NCBI GenBank assembly: GCA_905182985.1
Contig: CAJJDN010000019.1
Coordinates: forward strand, 1-64,000
Length of the DNA stretch: 64,000 bases
Direction: 5' to 3'
From: Paramecium sonneborni
Lineage: Eukaryota > Ciliophora > Oligohymenophorea > Peniculida > Parameciidae
The notes below the pieces were generated by a model. The model was given only the letters and a program-made list of their open reading frames with translations. It made no database searches and had not been told where the DNA came from. The translations under genes and the position numbers were made by a program. Of this stretch, positions 12,742-26,455 are shown in pieces (within the stretch, counting starts at the first letter, position 1; every line of letters starts with the position of its first letter).

Positions 12742-13958
12742 CGGATATACCTAAATAATAAAAATATAATTGACTAACCTTTTGAATTTAGAGCATGCAT
12801 GAATTGGTTATCTTTTCCTTAGAGACACTAATCATAATAAGAAATACCCTTCTCCTCCTCATTATTTGCTGTTAAGTAGATTTAAACATATGCAAGTTAT
12901 TAAAACATTTCCTATTTATTAAATTATGTAAATTCCCATATAGTAATTTGCTAAAATACATTCTTTCTTTCATCAAGTACTTGGCAAGGAAATATATTAG
13001 AAAATGTATATAAAAATGTAAGTTAGGTAAAAGCAAAAATAGATTGATTATCTTTAATTTCTCTAGACTGATTTTCGATTCTAAATTTGATTAAACTTTT
13101 CAAACATAAACGTTGAACTATAAATTATATTCAATAATTAATAATTAACCCATAAGATAAGTTATCACTCCAATTAAACTTCTATCAAACTTGAGAAATA
13201 AATAAATTAAATTAAATGAACCTCTAAAATTATGAAGTAATTTATTTTTGGCAAATATTTATTGTAGAATTGAAATAAAAAGTATTGTAATTCTTGAACG
13301 CTTAAAATTTATCAGATAACTAGTTATGGTAGAATTTTTATTTTTATAATGCTTTTCATTCGTATTTGATCAATATTTAAAAATGAATAATAATTACCAA
13401 ATATATTAAATTCAAATATTATAATGCTAACCGAAAAAAGCTTAGATGATAGCTTAAATGATTCATTACAACCATCTTAATTGAAGAATCTCGAAGAAGA
13501 ATTTGAGACAAATTAAATGATGAATCAAGAAAGCTCTGTTAAATTGGAAAATAGTTCATCATATAATTATGTAAAACCTTAATGTTCGTATCGTTATACT
13601 TATTCATCAGAAGAATATTCATCAGAAAAAGAAGTGGAAAGAAAATCACCTTACCATTTTTAAAACCCTTAATTTCTGACTTTTGGGTAAATGGATTCAA
13701 ATTTAGGAGAAATTAAATAGTTGATTAAATAACATAATTATTAATAAGCATACAAAGAACTAATAAGATTTCAAGAAGTAAGATAGGATTAATTATCATA
13801 AGAAAACCAATAATATTTATAATATCTCTTTACTTAAATCTACTTTGGATTATAAAAATATCGTGAAATGTTTGCAATGGCTAATTAATTAATTAATTTT
13901 GATCTTGATTATGTTAGTCATATATTAGATATGTTAATAAATGCATCTTTATTGATAA
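12742..13958. repeat. direct duplication, copy 2 (1,217 bases)
   Basis: Second copy of 11524-12740. Its left part (12742-13107) repeats the 5' end of the minus-strand TPR-like gene, cut off by the N. Its right part leads into the complete plus-strand TPR gene. Merging the two copies would leave one intact divergent gene pair with about 316 bases between the two putative starts. Confidence 0.9.
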
Positions 13959-15055
13959 ACAATTATGAATTAGCACTTTAATATTAGCTTTAACTAATAA
14001 ATAAGTCAAAATTTGACTCAAATGAGCAATAAAGACTTGGTAAAATTTATATGTTGTTGGGAAAACCAGTAGAAGCTTATTTTAGTTTTCTAGGATCATT
14101 TAAGGCTGGAAATCAATAAGCATTAGAATAATTAATTGATATTGGATTTGATGTAGATTAAAAGGCATATAAAGATCTTGCTTATAAGTATATCAGCAAT
14201 AAAAATTAAAACAACCAAAAAATTCTTGCTAAAACCTTTTTTAATCTAGCAAAGATTGAATTCCCAAATAAAATTTCTTTATAACACCAAGAGTCTGGAT
14301 ATGAAATATTAGTTTAAGTAAATGGATTGAATGATTAAAATACAATTGCAGCCTTATGTAATCTAGCAAATATGAGAATCTTATTTTAATAATGGTTAGA
14401 AGCTGAAAAAGATTTTGAATAATGTTTATAAATAATTTCATAATTAGTAGGTTAAGCAAATAGTTAATTTTTATTCTGTTTGCAAAAATTATCTTAATGT
14501 TAATTTTAATTAAAAAAATATGAATAATCTTTACAAAATTTAGAAAGATGTATTAATTTGTCATTATAATCAACAACTATTATTAATAAAGAATTTTTAG
14601 ATAGATTAATTTTTAATATGACATATATTAAAATTATTACAAAAAAAAATTGTTCTGAAACCTTAGCTAAATTAATATCTACTCAAAATTCAATATTATT
14701 AAATGAAATTGGAATTATTTTATAAAAATATGAATATATTGATGAAGCTATCTAACTTTATAGTGAAGCGTTAAATTGTTGTTCAAATAATCAAACTGTG
14801 TTGATTAGTTTTAACTTAGCTGGTTGTTATGGATTAAAAAAAGATTATTAAAGGAGTGTTGATCTATATAAAACATGTGCTTTAGAAATGGATGATAAAT
14901 TAAAATGTGAAATTGAACGAAAAATTAGCTCAGTTTACTATTCCTGTTCAAAATTCAGGGAATCTTTATTTCATCTCAAAAGAGCTTATCAATTAGCTAA
15001 AGAATATAATTTAGATTGTGTTTAGGAAATTAAAGAAGAATTAAAAAAATTTTGA
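13424..15055 (+). CDS. TPR-repeat protein, 543 residues
   Basis: One open frame of 544 codons from ATG 13424 to TGA 15053-15055, needing no intron. The first 90 residues are Ser/Glu-rich and likely disordered. From about residue 95 onward the protein is a chain of helical pairs of TPR type, for example YELALQYQLQLINKSK, LGKIYMLLGKPVEAYFSFLG, WLEAEKDFEQCLQIISQLV, YEQSLQNLERCINLSLQ and YIDEAIQLYSEALNCCSNNQ. TPR arrays act as scaffolds in many complexes (cell-cycle, transport, ciliary). I cannot name the ortholog. No signal peptide or membrane span. The first 178 codons are duplicated upstream of the N. It converges with the large LRR gene, 428 bases away. Confidence 0.8.
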
Positions 15056-15483
15056 ATATATTAAAGTTAAATATAATTTCAAAATCATCTTAATTTAAAA
15101 AATTATTATTTTAGATTTTGATTTTTTTCATTAAATTGTATGACAATTTAAGAATTTATAAATGTACTGATATACTAGATTTTCTATAAGATTTTTTTTA
15201 TTTTTCAAATATTATTATTCTCCAAAATTACTTCATTTTGATAATGCTTTTAAAGCATAAAGTATAATATTATTTTTTAAATTTGTAAAATAAACCAAGA
15301 TTAAAAGATCATCACTAATATCATGTTGATTTAAAAACTATAAATTGCTAGGTTTACATGTTTTGAAATTTCAAATATCAGATAATATAGAAGCAAAATT
15401 AGATGATATATCTAAATTGAAAAATCGAATTTTAGTTAAAGAACATAGTAAATAGCAATTTAATTATATAATTATGAATAAAA
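15056..15483. other. convergent intergenic region, possible small relic
   Basis: 428 bases between two convergent stops, longer than most gaps here. A plus-strand piece near 15385-15480 reads EAKLDDISKLKNRILVKEHS and may be a remnant of coding sequence, but it has no start or context. Otherwise plain AT-rich sequence with T runs that may serve 3' end formation. Confidence 0.5.
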
Positions 15484-18400
15484 TCAAATTATATATTTAA
15501 ACTTCGGCCTGGCTTATCTTAAAGGGTATTATGGAGGATCTTAGTAGTCTATTTGTGAATATGAATACTCTCCTAAATAATTAAAAATCTTACCTGAATC
15601 TTTATCAACCTTATTTTAATCATCATTTAGAGAGTCTTCTTCGTCAATGGCTTCTAATTTTACGTCTTCTTATATTTCATCCATTTTGCTTTTCTACATC
15701 TCAAATTTAATCTCACTTTCCAAGTTCTAATTATTTTATAAATTGGAGTTATTTTCAAGAACATATTATGTTCCTATTTTTTCTGTTTATTTTTCTTTTT
15801 CTCTTTCAACGAAACATTATAAATGATATTCAATCTTTATATTAGAAGGTCTAACGAATTCACTTTTATTTTCATAAAATTTTTTAATGGCCAAAGCTTA
15901 ATTAAAACCATGTTATTTAACAACAGCTGGTCTTACAGTTAAAATTGTAAATAATGAACTAATTATTGTCACAATAGCTTTGATTAATGTCAAAATAATC
16001 CATCCACTTAAAAACCAATAAGGGTCCGTATTATCAAATTTTAATTGTTTTATATTATTGTATTCTCTGGAAAAAAAACTAATAAATATTATTAAAAATA
16101 ATTCTATAGTTAAAATTCTATATGTTTCTACGATTATTTCATAATTGATTTTAATTGCTTTAGTTAATTAATATCCTTACACTGGACATAAGGAAACTAA
16201 TATATCACTTAAAACATAATAACTTTAATAATGAAAATTTCTTTATAGTAAAGATAAATAAAATGCTTAATCTTTTCTAGGAGTAGCAAGCATAAATTTT
16301 ATTAAATTGATTATTGAAATTATCAAAGTTTCTCCATATCTCATGAGAATGATAATTCCAAGAATAAATTTATAAATTAAAAGTTTAAAGTAAATAGGTT
16401 CATAACCTAATCCTTCATCTGTTAAAACTAACAAATAAGATAAAAATATTCTTTCAGGAAATGTACCTATCTTACTTAGAATTGAAAAAAACATCAAAAA
16501 AAGTTCTTTTTGGTGTGGAAATTATGAATGTAAATATTTTAATAAAGATGGATGCACAATTTAAAATGCAGGCTAAATTTTTCTTCTTAGTGTTACTGTA
16601 ACAATAATTTGTGATATTTCTATTACAATGGTGGATGCAAAAACAATAATGAAATAATAAACATCACTAATAAAGTTTGAATACCCAAATTTATTGCAAT
16701 CATCTGTTTAATCGCTAACACTTTCTGGACAAACTTAATCAAAATCAATCAATATTTTATCTAAAGGTTTTTATTAACTACTAAGTATTTTTAAAAATTA
16801 TAATAAATTTATTGCAAGAAAAGCAATCCAAAAAAACATCACAATTATTTTAATATTAATATTATTTCTTCTAAATTTTCCAATAAATAAAGTACTAACA
16901 ATAAATTATGGAGGTTCAATTTGATCCAAATAAGCCATGAGTTTATTAATTTTATGAATTAACCAAGATCCACACATTCCTCCAATAATTTACTAAACAC
17001 CCATTTAAGAATCAAGTTAATTATTTGGAACACCAAATACTTCAGCTTTACTGTTTTACTTTTTCATTACATTTATTTCTGTAGGAGGATACAAAAAATT
17101 TCTAAATCTAAGTGTAAGATATCTTAATAAACCATCATCAAATAATTTTCTTGTTTCTTAAGAATCTGTTATATACATAGCTTTTAATTGATGTCTTTCA
17201 TAACTTGTATCAAATAAATGAAAAAATAAATAAACTTTACCATACATTGTAATAAAAGGATTATCTGATATATCAATAAACTCAATAAATCCCAACATTG
17301 GATAGTATTTTCCTAGTATTTCACAAAATTTATCTGTTAGATTTGATCGTTAGATTTAAATTTCTTTTAAAAATTAAGGAATAGCTGATTATTCAAGTTT
17401 ATAGGTCTGGCCTATCCTAGTATATTATTATAAAATTATAGCAGCATCAGTATCATCTAATTCTGACCAAATATTATCAATAAAAAGATTTGTTATTTTA
17501 TTTATTATTTAAGCTAATTTTTTTAATCCTATTCTTGTAAAATTGTTATCTCTCAGCATGATAAACTCTAAATTACTTAATTCTTTATTTTAAATTTAAT
17601 CATGTAATTTTAAAACCCAAATATCATTTAGTTTATTATTGCTAATATTTATTGTTCTAATAGTTTGATTAGCAAACATTCCTTCAAAAATTAAAATCAT
17701 TCCATTGCTTGTAAATAAATTATTTTATAAATATAATTCCTTCATTTTAGTTGAACTTTGAATGATTTATTTTAATTATTATCCAACATTATCATTTAAT
17801 TAATTATTACTCAAACTTAAACTAAGTATATGTTAAAAAGAATAATTATCTTGATATAGCTATTAACCTTACAATATTTCTTTGAATAAATCTATTTCTA
17901 AATGACAATTTGACAAATTTAAATATCGTAATTTAATATTTTTACCATTAATATTATTTAATATTCTTGGAATAAATAAATCTAAGATTGACTGCTTATC
18001 CAAAGGATTTTCTGCTAAATTTAATTCCTCAAGTCTGCAAGTTGAAGCATTCTATAAAGCTGATGTTAAAAAGTTATCTAAATTATTCTTAATCTAGTTT
18101 TTTGCTATTTCTAAGACTTCTAATGTTTTATTTTAAGATACTGCTATTCCTAATGGTGTAAGATTTAAAAATCCTAAATTACAATCATTTAACATAAAAT
18201 TCCTTAAAGATGAATTGTTACTTATTCCTAAACATATACTATCTAACCATAATTATTATAATTTATTTTAACTCATATCTAAGGTACTTAACTTAAAATT
18301 AATACATAATTTACATTGCAACATTCAGCTTTTGAAAACCAATCTTAAAGTGCATTAACAAAGCCTTCAGCTAAAGAAACTTAATTTAATTTTAAAATCC

Positions 18401-20972
18401 TTAAATTTTTTAATTTAGAAATAAAATCAATACTACCTTCTAAATCTTTATATATTGTTGGATTATAATTAATTGCAAAATATGTCAGCTTTCTGCTTTT
18501 TGAGAGATTTTCAAAAAATTTACAAAAATCTTTTTTTTAAAATATACAAGAATCCAAATTAACACCAAACAAATTTCTCTTTTAGTTGTCTATAATTTTC
18601 ATTAAACTATGATAATTTGCGTTATCAAAATAAACTTAGGATAGATGTAAAAATTCTTATTTTTATGTAGAACATTAATAAAAGAATGTTTTAAGTTTTG
18701 TAGTATAAGGATTATTAGCTAAATTTAATTCCTAAAGGCTTTCATTTCCCAATGTTTAACTTAATATTAATAAATCATCTGCACTTAATTTCTAATAAGA
18801 CAAACTAAATAAATAATTTAATGTACTTCAATCTTTTTAAAGTTCGATTTGCAAATAATGATCTATTTATTGCAGCTAATCCCTCAAAATTAATGCAATT
18901 TCTAGAAAAATTTACCTCTTACAAATTTTTCAAAGACGTCATCATATTTTCAATATATGGAGCATGTTTAGCTTCCAAGTAATTGTAACTTAAATCTAAA
19001 ACTTCTAATTTATAATTTGATCCTAAATTATTTGAATTAAATAATCTTTTAATTTACTTATACATTCTATTTTTGCTTAAATTTAAGTATTTAATACTAC
19101 TATTAAATAAGGCTTCACTTAATTTTTTTATGATATCTTTTTTCATTGTTCCTAAATTCAAGTCTCTTAAATTTAAATCATGAATTATAGTAGATTTTCT
19201 TAAAAATAAACACAATAATTCAATATCTTAATCAGTAATAGGAGCACATGAAGATAAATCTAATTTCTCAATTTTATTATAATAAGTAGATAAAGATACT
19301 ACTACTGGAGTAAAAATTTCTTTATTTCCATGAAAATCTAATTCTCTTAAATTAAATGATGTTAATTGAAATGCAGCATTATTTGATTTTTGTTAATGCT
19401 CATCTTATTTTATGAACTTTGCATTTTGGTCAACATTTTAATCTACTTTTCTTATCTCTTCTTCTTTCTCTAAGTAGGAGCATCTTAAACATCTTAAACA
19501 TCCACTCTTTATAAATTTTAAAAGTACAAATATAATTGCATACCTAATTTAATTAAAAGATATATCTAAATGTTCAAAATATACTTATTCATGATTAATC
19601 ATATAACAGATAATAGCTTCTCCATCTAATTAATTTTTTGCAACTATTAACTTTTTTAACATTCTATTATCTCTTAATCCAAATATTAATGAATTAAATC
19701 CTTCACTTTTTAACTAATTGTTTGACAAATTCAATTCAACCCATAAAGGATTTTATCTTAGAATAGTTGATAATTAAAAAGCTCCTTAACTTGATATATT
19801 ATTATTAGATAAATTAACTACAAGTGTATTAATAAAAAATTAAGGTGGAAAACACATTATTACATTATTACTTAGATTAATTTCATACATTTTTCTTTAA
19901 AGTAAATCTTAGCAAGTAAATTCCTCTATTTTATTATTTGAGAGATCTAATTTCTAAAGTTATGATATTTTTCTTAAAAATGCCTCCAAAGATGGTATAC
20001 CTACTTAATTAATAAAGTTTCTTCTTAATACAAGTTCTTTTAAATTAATTTTTCTCATATTCCAACTCACTCTTTAAGCTAAAGTATCTAATCCATCATT
20101 TTTAATATTAGTATCTGAAACATTTAAATATTCAAGAACTTTATCTCCTTTATAATGTTATAAGGCAATCCCTAAACTAGTTAACACTTCGGTATTAAAT
20201 TACATCATGGATAAGTCCAAAGAATTAATAGTTTCAGAATATCTAAAACAAAAATAAAGAATTTTTACTTTAAATTTCTTAATAAATAACTCATAGCAGT
20301 ATTTGATATATTACAATGAGTAAGTTTAAGTTTCTTAAGATGATTTTTACCTTTAAAAACAAATTAACTAATATCATTCATTAAGTCTATTGTAAATCCT
20401 TAATTATTGTATAAATTTATTGACTACAGAGTTTTATGATTAGTTATGGAAGAAAAAATGTATTATAAGCAAAAGCTATTCATTTTACATCCAGAAATAT
20501 TAATTTCTCTCAATGATGCATTATGTTATAAACCCTATCCAATTTCTATTGCCAAAAGTGGGTGAATATCCATACCTGAAATATCTAAAGATCTAATATA
20601 TATAAAATTTAAAAAAACCTAAGACTTCTAGCGTTTTATAAAGCTTAGCTAAAAAAAGAAAAGCATTATTAAACTAGAGCTGGTGTTTCACCTGAAAAAC
20701 CTTCTAATATCTTACGCTTTTTAAGACTAGCTAAGTTTTCTTTCAAGTAGCTAATTGAAATGTTGTATATAATACATATTTTATTTATTATTTAAGAGCT
20801 GTCTTAATTACTTTTTAACTTAATATTTTTTTTAGCTTATTAATAAAGTATGTTCATCTTTTTTATCATCTTATTCATCTTTAGCTTCAATTTCAATTAT
20901 CTACCTTTCTTCATTAAAAATTGTTTTTTTTGACGCTATATTCAATGGCTGGGTAAAAAAAAGTTATTGCAT
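15484..20972 (-). CDS. giant leucine-rich-repeat multi-pass membrane protein
   Basis: Minus-strand coding runs from ATG 20972 to TGA 15484-15486, roughly 1,800 residues after small introns, one of which is probably GTGAAACACCAGCTCTAG near 20665-20690; I did not resolve all of them. The first 110 residues are charged (QIIEIEAKDEQDDKKDE). From about 20,600 to 17,300 it is made of leucine-rich repeats of ribonuclease-inhibitor type, such as SLDISGMDIHPLLA and LREINISGCKM. After a linker (about 17,250-16,950) come hydrophobic segments: IVMFFWIAFLAINLL, YYFIIVFASTIVIEIS, LLIYKFILGIIILM, ILTIELFLIIFISFF and WIILTLIKAIVTIISSLF. The tail is acidic and Gln-rich. An N-terminal recognition domain on a multi-pass C-terminus suggests a receptor-like or membrane-scaffold role; that is inference. 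The kinase gene upstream ends 41 bases before this start. Confidence 0.75.
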
Positions 20973-21013
20973 TTTATAATTAATATGAATAATAAATGGG
21001 GAAATATAAATTT

Positions 21014-22735
21014 TCATATTTAATAACCATTTTCTTCAAAATCTTCATCAATCTTAGACATTTCTTATTGGCCTCCTATTTTTGGAAAATTGTTAATTAA
21101 AGTATTATGTTTTTGCTAATGTTATTTTGGTAATTATTATTATTCATTTAAATCACTCTTAAGAATGAAAGATGGTTTAGAATTATTGATTTAATATTTT
21201 AGGGTATTTTGATGTTATTCAAATTCTTACGTTTAACATTTTTTAAAGTTTCTTCGACCATTTTAATTGATTTGAGATTTATTTTTTTCAAAATTAGAAT
21301 TAGCAATGAGACCAAAAGATTTTAAATCATTCATTACAGGAACTTATAATTAATTACAATTTTCATCTTCAACTTCATCATCTTCAATATTAGTTAATTT
21401 AGAGATTGGTTAAAAGTTTTATGTTTAAAATACTGGATTTTATTTATTTAAATTAGAAGATTAAAATTTTTATTTTTTAGTTTCGAACTTCTATTAAAAA
21501 TAAGGATGATTAAGAGCATCTTAAGCATTCATTCTATCTTTAGGATTTATTATTAATAATTTTTAAATTAGGTCGCAAGCTTCTGGAGGAGTTTTGTATA
21601 TAGCAAGTGAATCTAAATTTAAATGGCATTTTTTATTTAATTTTAATATTTCTTTATATTCAGTACCAGGAAACAATTCTTTGTTAGTACATCTATATAT
21701 ATATAAATAATATAAATACAATTTATAAAATATGCATCCAACACTGAATTCATCACAGATCATATCATACTTTTATTTTAAATCTCTTAAATTGGCCACT
21801 TCTGGTGCTACATATCCTGGAGTTCCACATTTTGGAAAAGGATATTCTTCAGCATTTGAAAATGTTGCTAGACCAAAATCTACAATTTTTAAAGTATCAA
21901 ACTAATTAAGTTATTTAAACATAATATTTTCTGGTTTCAAATCTCTATGCATAATACCATTTAAATGCATATTGGATACAGCTTATAATAATAACTTTTA
22001 TAAATGTAAGTTTTACTTTCATAATCATCTAAATCTAATTATGTTCTAAAATAGTTTGTCGTCTATTAAACATTTCATGTAAACTTTCACCTGCTAAATA
22101 TTCTAAAATTAAATAAAATGTAGATTCTCCTTCATACAAATCAACCAATTAAATAATGTTATCATGTTTTAGTTTTTACATGATTCTTATTTCATTAAAC
22201 AATGCATCCTAAATTACTAAGATTTTATTACATATCCTCCATCTTCTTATAAATATCTCTTATCTACACATTTTGATGCATATTTCTAATTACAGCCTTT
22301 TTTAGTGACCATATAAACCTTTATTACATTAATATATACTTTTGCAGATCCTCCTTTACCCAATAAACTTAATGGCTGATAAAAATCGCTTATTTCTTTA
22401 TACATTATATATCCTTATACACAATCCTTTAATTTGTATAACTCTATAGATTGGCCATAAAAATATTTTATTTTCCCTTAATAGGAAAACCCAAATTATT
22501 CCAAAATTGAAGTTTTAGTTTTTATTACCCAATGAATTTGTTTCTCTAAACTAAACTCCAAAATATATTTTGGATTAGATTGTCGAGGGGCCTAATATAA
22601 ATAAAATTGTTAATATACACTAGAGAGAATTAACTAATTAGGTAGTACTTAAGCAAAGTATTTTGTATCTAAAAACATGTGTTTTCTAAAGCAAGACACG
22701 GTCAGAATAGTTTAGTCATAATTTATTGCCTTCAT
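21014..22735 (-). CDS. PH-like plus serine/threonine protein kinase, 551 residues
   Basis: Three introns on the minus strand, at 22319-22339, 22209-22231 and 21995-22016, leave 552 codons. Residues about 10-120 resemble the PH-like lead common in ciliate kinases. The kinase domain starts near residue 125 with LLGKGGSAKVY. It then shows the lysine strand KYASKCVDKRYL, the glutamate helix LFNEIRIMQKLKHDNI, the catalytic loop MHRDLKPEN (about 240), VDFGLATF (about 264), [11 protein letters not shown] and DEFSVGCIFYKL. All catalytic residues are present. The C-terminal 150 residues are Gln/Asn-rich with an acidic patch. The [10 protein letters not shown] activation segment is of AGC/CAMK type. 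It phosphorylates unknown substrates. Divergent from the kinase gene at 23323. Confidence 0.88.
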
Positions 22736-23322
22736 AAATATATAAAATAATAAATCTTAAACATAACTATTAAACTTCTCTATTGTAAAGAAAATATTAA
22801 AATATTTAAAATATTTAGAAAATTAGAAGTATAATAAAATCTAATATGATAAGATTTAACAATAAAAAGTCATTTAATAGGATATTTTAAAATTTACTGA
22901 ACTTTAAACTGTTATAAGATTAGAAAAATTGAATATTAGAAATCATTTTTTCAGAATCAAACTATTTATTATTTGAGACAGAACCTTTAAATTTTATTAT
23001 CAAATATACATAATATGATTTATTTATTTCAATCTAATCAATTATCTTTTAAGTAAAATAAAATGATAATGATAAATGTTTAGAAGAACAAACCAATTAT
23101 TACTGTTTTGAATGATATACTATTATTTTATAAAATATAAATTATGATATTGTTTAAATACACAAAATAAGTTAAAATAGTAGAATTTATATTTTAGATG
23201 TGAATTTATGAAAAACTAGTAATGAATTATACTAAATTTGACCATTAAATGTATATAAAATAAGACATACAAAAAGTAATTTATTTTATAATTTATCAAA
23301 TAATTTTGTGTTTTTCACAATT
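22736..23322. promoter_or_regulatory. shared upstream region of two divergent kinase genes
   Basis: 587 bases between two divergent starts. I see no gene, RNA or repeat. It must hold the promoters of both kinases, but no motif stands out from the AT-rich background. Confidence 0.5.
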
Positions 23323-24825
23323 ATGAATACTTGTTCTTTCTTTTCTAACTAAAATTCTAAATTTGATTGGATGTTTTCAAAGTTTCCCATAATAAATTAG
23401 CAATATTAGTTAACAGATGAATTTAATGTTGTTCGAAATGGAGTAGGAAAATTAAGATAATTTCATTTAATCAACAACTATTTGATTATAAAATCAAAAA
23501 AAGTACTGCTATGATATATAAAAGGGGAAAACTAAATGGGTAAATTATGAAAATGCCAAATTAACAATAATTAATGATGATTAAAATGGATATGGTTTAT
23601 GTTTATAAAAAGGTAATGATAAATTAGATTTTTACGGAGATGTAGAAATTTGGTTTAATTCAATGAGAAGATTTGCAATTCAATCTGATTTTGACTTTTT
23701 CTATGTATTAGAGAAATAAATAGGAAGTGGTAGCTTTTCATAAGTAAATTTTAGGGAGTATTTTAGGTTTTTTTAGCAAGAAATAAATATGATGGTAATG
23801 AATATGCTGTTAAATACATTATGAAAAAAGAGGAGATTGTAGAAATTGATTAATAATAATTAATGAAAGAGATCTCGATTCTTCGGTAATTACAACATTA
23901 ATCAATTATAAAATTGCATGAAACATTTGAAACAAATGATGCTGTTTATTTAGTAATGGAATATTTAAAAGGAGGAGATTTTTTATAATTTATAGAAGAA
24001 AAATAAGATGGAATGTTTACAGAAGAATAGATAGCAATAATAATTTATAAATTATTAAAGGTAATCCATTACTTGCATCAAAAAGGAATAATGCATAGAG
24101 ATTTAAAACCTGAAAATATATTATTTAAGGAAAAAGGAATGATAGAGTCTTTATGTTTAGGTGATTTTGGATTAGCAGATTTTTATAATAAAGATGGTAA
24201 TTATTTGTTTACAAGATGTGGAACACCTGGTTATGTAGCACCAGAATTACTTTAAGATTAATAATATGATTATAAAGTAGATATATATAGTATAGGCATT
24301 ATTATGTTTATATTATTAACAGGTAAAGAACCTTTTTAAGGAGATTATCATTAGAAAGTTCAACAGAATTATTTTGGAATTATAGAATTATCAAATATTA
24401 AAAACTTAACTGATATTGGAAAGGATTTTTTAAGAAGAATATTGTAAGTTAACCCATAAAAAAGATTAAATGCTAATCAAGCTTTATATCATTATTGGTT
24501 TTAAATGTTCAAATTAGCAAAACCTATGCTTTTATAAAATAATAATAAAGTGAAAAGTATGAAAAGATTATCATAAGTTGAAATTAAAAATCCATCATTA
24601 AATACTCTTGCACTTATTAGTCCAAGATTATCAAGATAATAATCTAAAGAAAAAGATAAAGGTTCACTTCCTTTAAGTCCTAATCCACGTCTCTAAAGCT
24701 ATTTAACGAGTCGTCAATAATATTCACCTAGAATGAGTACACATTTTACACTTAATTCTTTGGTTCTAGCAAATAAAGAAAAATAGTTTCTTAGATCTAG
24801 AATATAAAATTTGATGAAATATTGA
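23323..24825 (+). CDS. PH-like plus serine/threonine protein kinase, 485 residues
   Basis: Introns at 23503-23524 (22 bases, with an in-frame TGA) and 23744-23766 (23 bases) leave 486 codons. Residues about 25-115 form a PH-like domain ending in [17 protein letters not shown]. The kinase domain follows: IGSGSFSQVFLARN (about 128), [11 protein letters not shown], the catalytic loop MHRDLKPEN (about 242), [23 protein letters not shown] and [20 protein letters not shown]. The catalytic Lys, Asp and DFG are intact, so it should be active. The C-terminal 120 residues are basic and Ser/Pro-rich with repeated LISPRLS-like and SPRMS motifs, likely regulatory. Same build as the kinases at 21014, 54147 and 55819. 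It converges with the next gene, 82 bases apart. Confidence 0.92.
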
Positions 24826-24907
24826 ATTATAATTATAATAATTATAAATTATCTATTTAAAATTTATTATTATATATCTACAAACTTTAGGATTCTTATA
24901 ATAATTT

Positions 24908-26389
24908 TCAAATCTTAGTTTTACTAATTCTGTTTATTTCAAAAAAATTTCTGTCTGAAATTAACTCTTAATCTATATAATCATCTTCCAAAATTATATT
25001 TCTATTGTTAATACATAATAATAAAGAGTCTTTAAATGTCAATCTTTTATCATTCGATATTTTTGCTGAATCAAGCAATCCTTATTCATTGTCTTCAGCT
25101 ATTAAATTATATTACTAATCATTTTATTATTTTTCAAGTTAAAGTTTTATGCCAATCTAATGAGATTAATAAATTTCTTCTTTTATCATAATTGATTATA
25201 AAATAAATTATAATCTTGATATTTCATAGATTAAATTCAAATAATTAAATTTACAATTAAGTAATTTGGTAATTTTGTTTTTAAAATCGATAAAACTTTT
25301 AGGATTTATTTCTTATGAATATAATTAACATTTAGTTATTGTACCAAAACAATTTTTTTTGATTTTAAGATATTATAATTCTGGATAATAAAAAGATAAA
25401 ATTTAATCTTACATAGAATTAATAAGGCAATTTTCATTAAGTTTATATATTAAAAACTCAATTAAAAATAGAACTTCTATAATAGATCCTATATTTGCTA
25501 GTATATCACCAATTTCAGGATATTACATTCTTTGAACATATGCAACTTGAGATGTAGTAATCCATAATAATGCATAACTTTCTTCAACAAATCTTTTAGA
25601 ACAATAATCTTTAGTTCCATAAGTTGTTTATTCAACTGTTTCACTAACAAATATTTTATTAATTGGAGTAGGAAATATAAAATCTTTATAAATCTAATAA
25701 TGTGTGTATTCCATGCTTATTTTAGTAATTTAGCATTCAATTTCTTCTAAAATTATTCCATATGTTTTTTTTATTTATTTTTCTGTGAATGTTTTTGGAT
25801 CAACCATTTTAAGAATTACGTTAACTTACAATTCGTTTCCTCTTTAATTAAAAAAGTTATTCATAACTTCTTAATCTGCACATATTTAACCTTCAATAAG
25901 TGCGTCTTGTGTACATCTTGCAAAAGAAATTTGATACTCGCTTTTTGAGTTGAGTCTTAATTTTGGAGAAAACACATTTTCTTAGACAAATTCAGAAAAA
26001 TTATATCCAACAGCTTATTCTTTCCCATTTGAATAATTCTTCAATATTGGTGTTAAAACAATTTATTTTTGACTAAATGGATTGATTGAGTCATTTCCAT
26101 TTGCTGTATTATAAATTTCAAATTCAATTGATGCATTGGATTCATCTAATAAATTTTCAATATCATCATTAAAGCTATGAAGTTCAGTAGTAACAATTGG
26201 AACCATATCCATACTCATCCATCTATACATTTCATAAAAAAAATATGCTGCACTAAGGGAATAAATTATTAAAGAAAAAACACCTCCTAATATAGTTTTA
26301 TAACTAAAATTCATTTTGTTGTTTATAGCTGGACTAAACTCCACTCCAAACGTGTCAATTTTTTTGAGCAATTAAAAAGCTCGTTTCAT
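24908..26389 (-). CDS. two-membrane-segment family protein 1, 493 residues
   Basis: One intronless frame, ATG 26389 to TGA 24908-24910. The ATG (MKRAFQLLKKIDTFGVEFS) is chosen because the nearest in-frame alternative is a TTG. A membrane segment lies at about residues 35-55 (TILGGVFSLIIYSLSAAYFF) and a second at about 290-315 (IGDILANIGSIIEVLFLIEF). Between them is a large, presumably extracytoplasmic domain with scattered Cys. After the second segment come FYYPELQYLKIKK and LIYEISRLQFILQS. The genes at 34515 and 52137 share this plan and motifs (D-x-FGV near the start, GSI in segment two, YYPE, YEISR.QFI). The function of the family is unknown to me; both termini probably face the cytosol. 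Confidence 0.85.
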
Positions 26390-26455
26390 AATACTATTAT
26401 TATTTTATTATATTTAATAAGTATATGATATTTAATTATTCAATTTCTAGTATAA

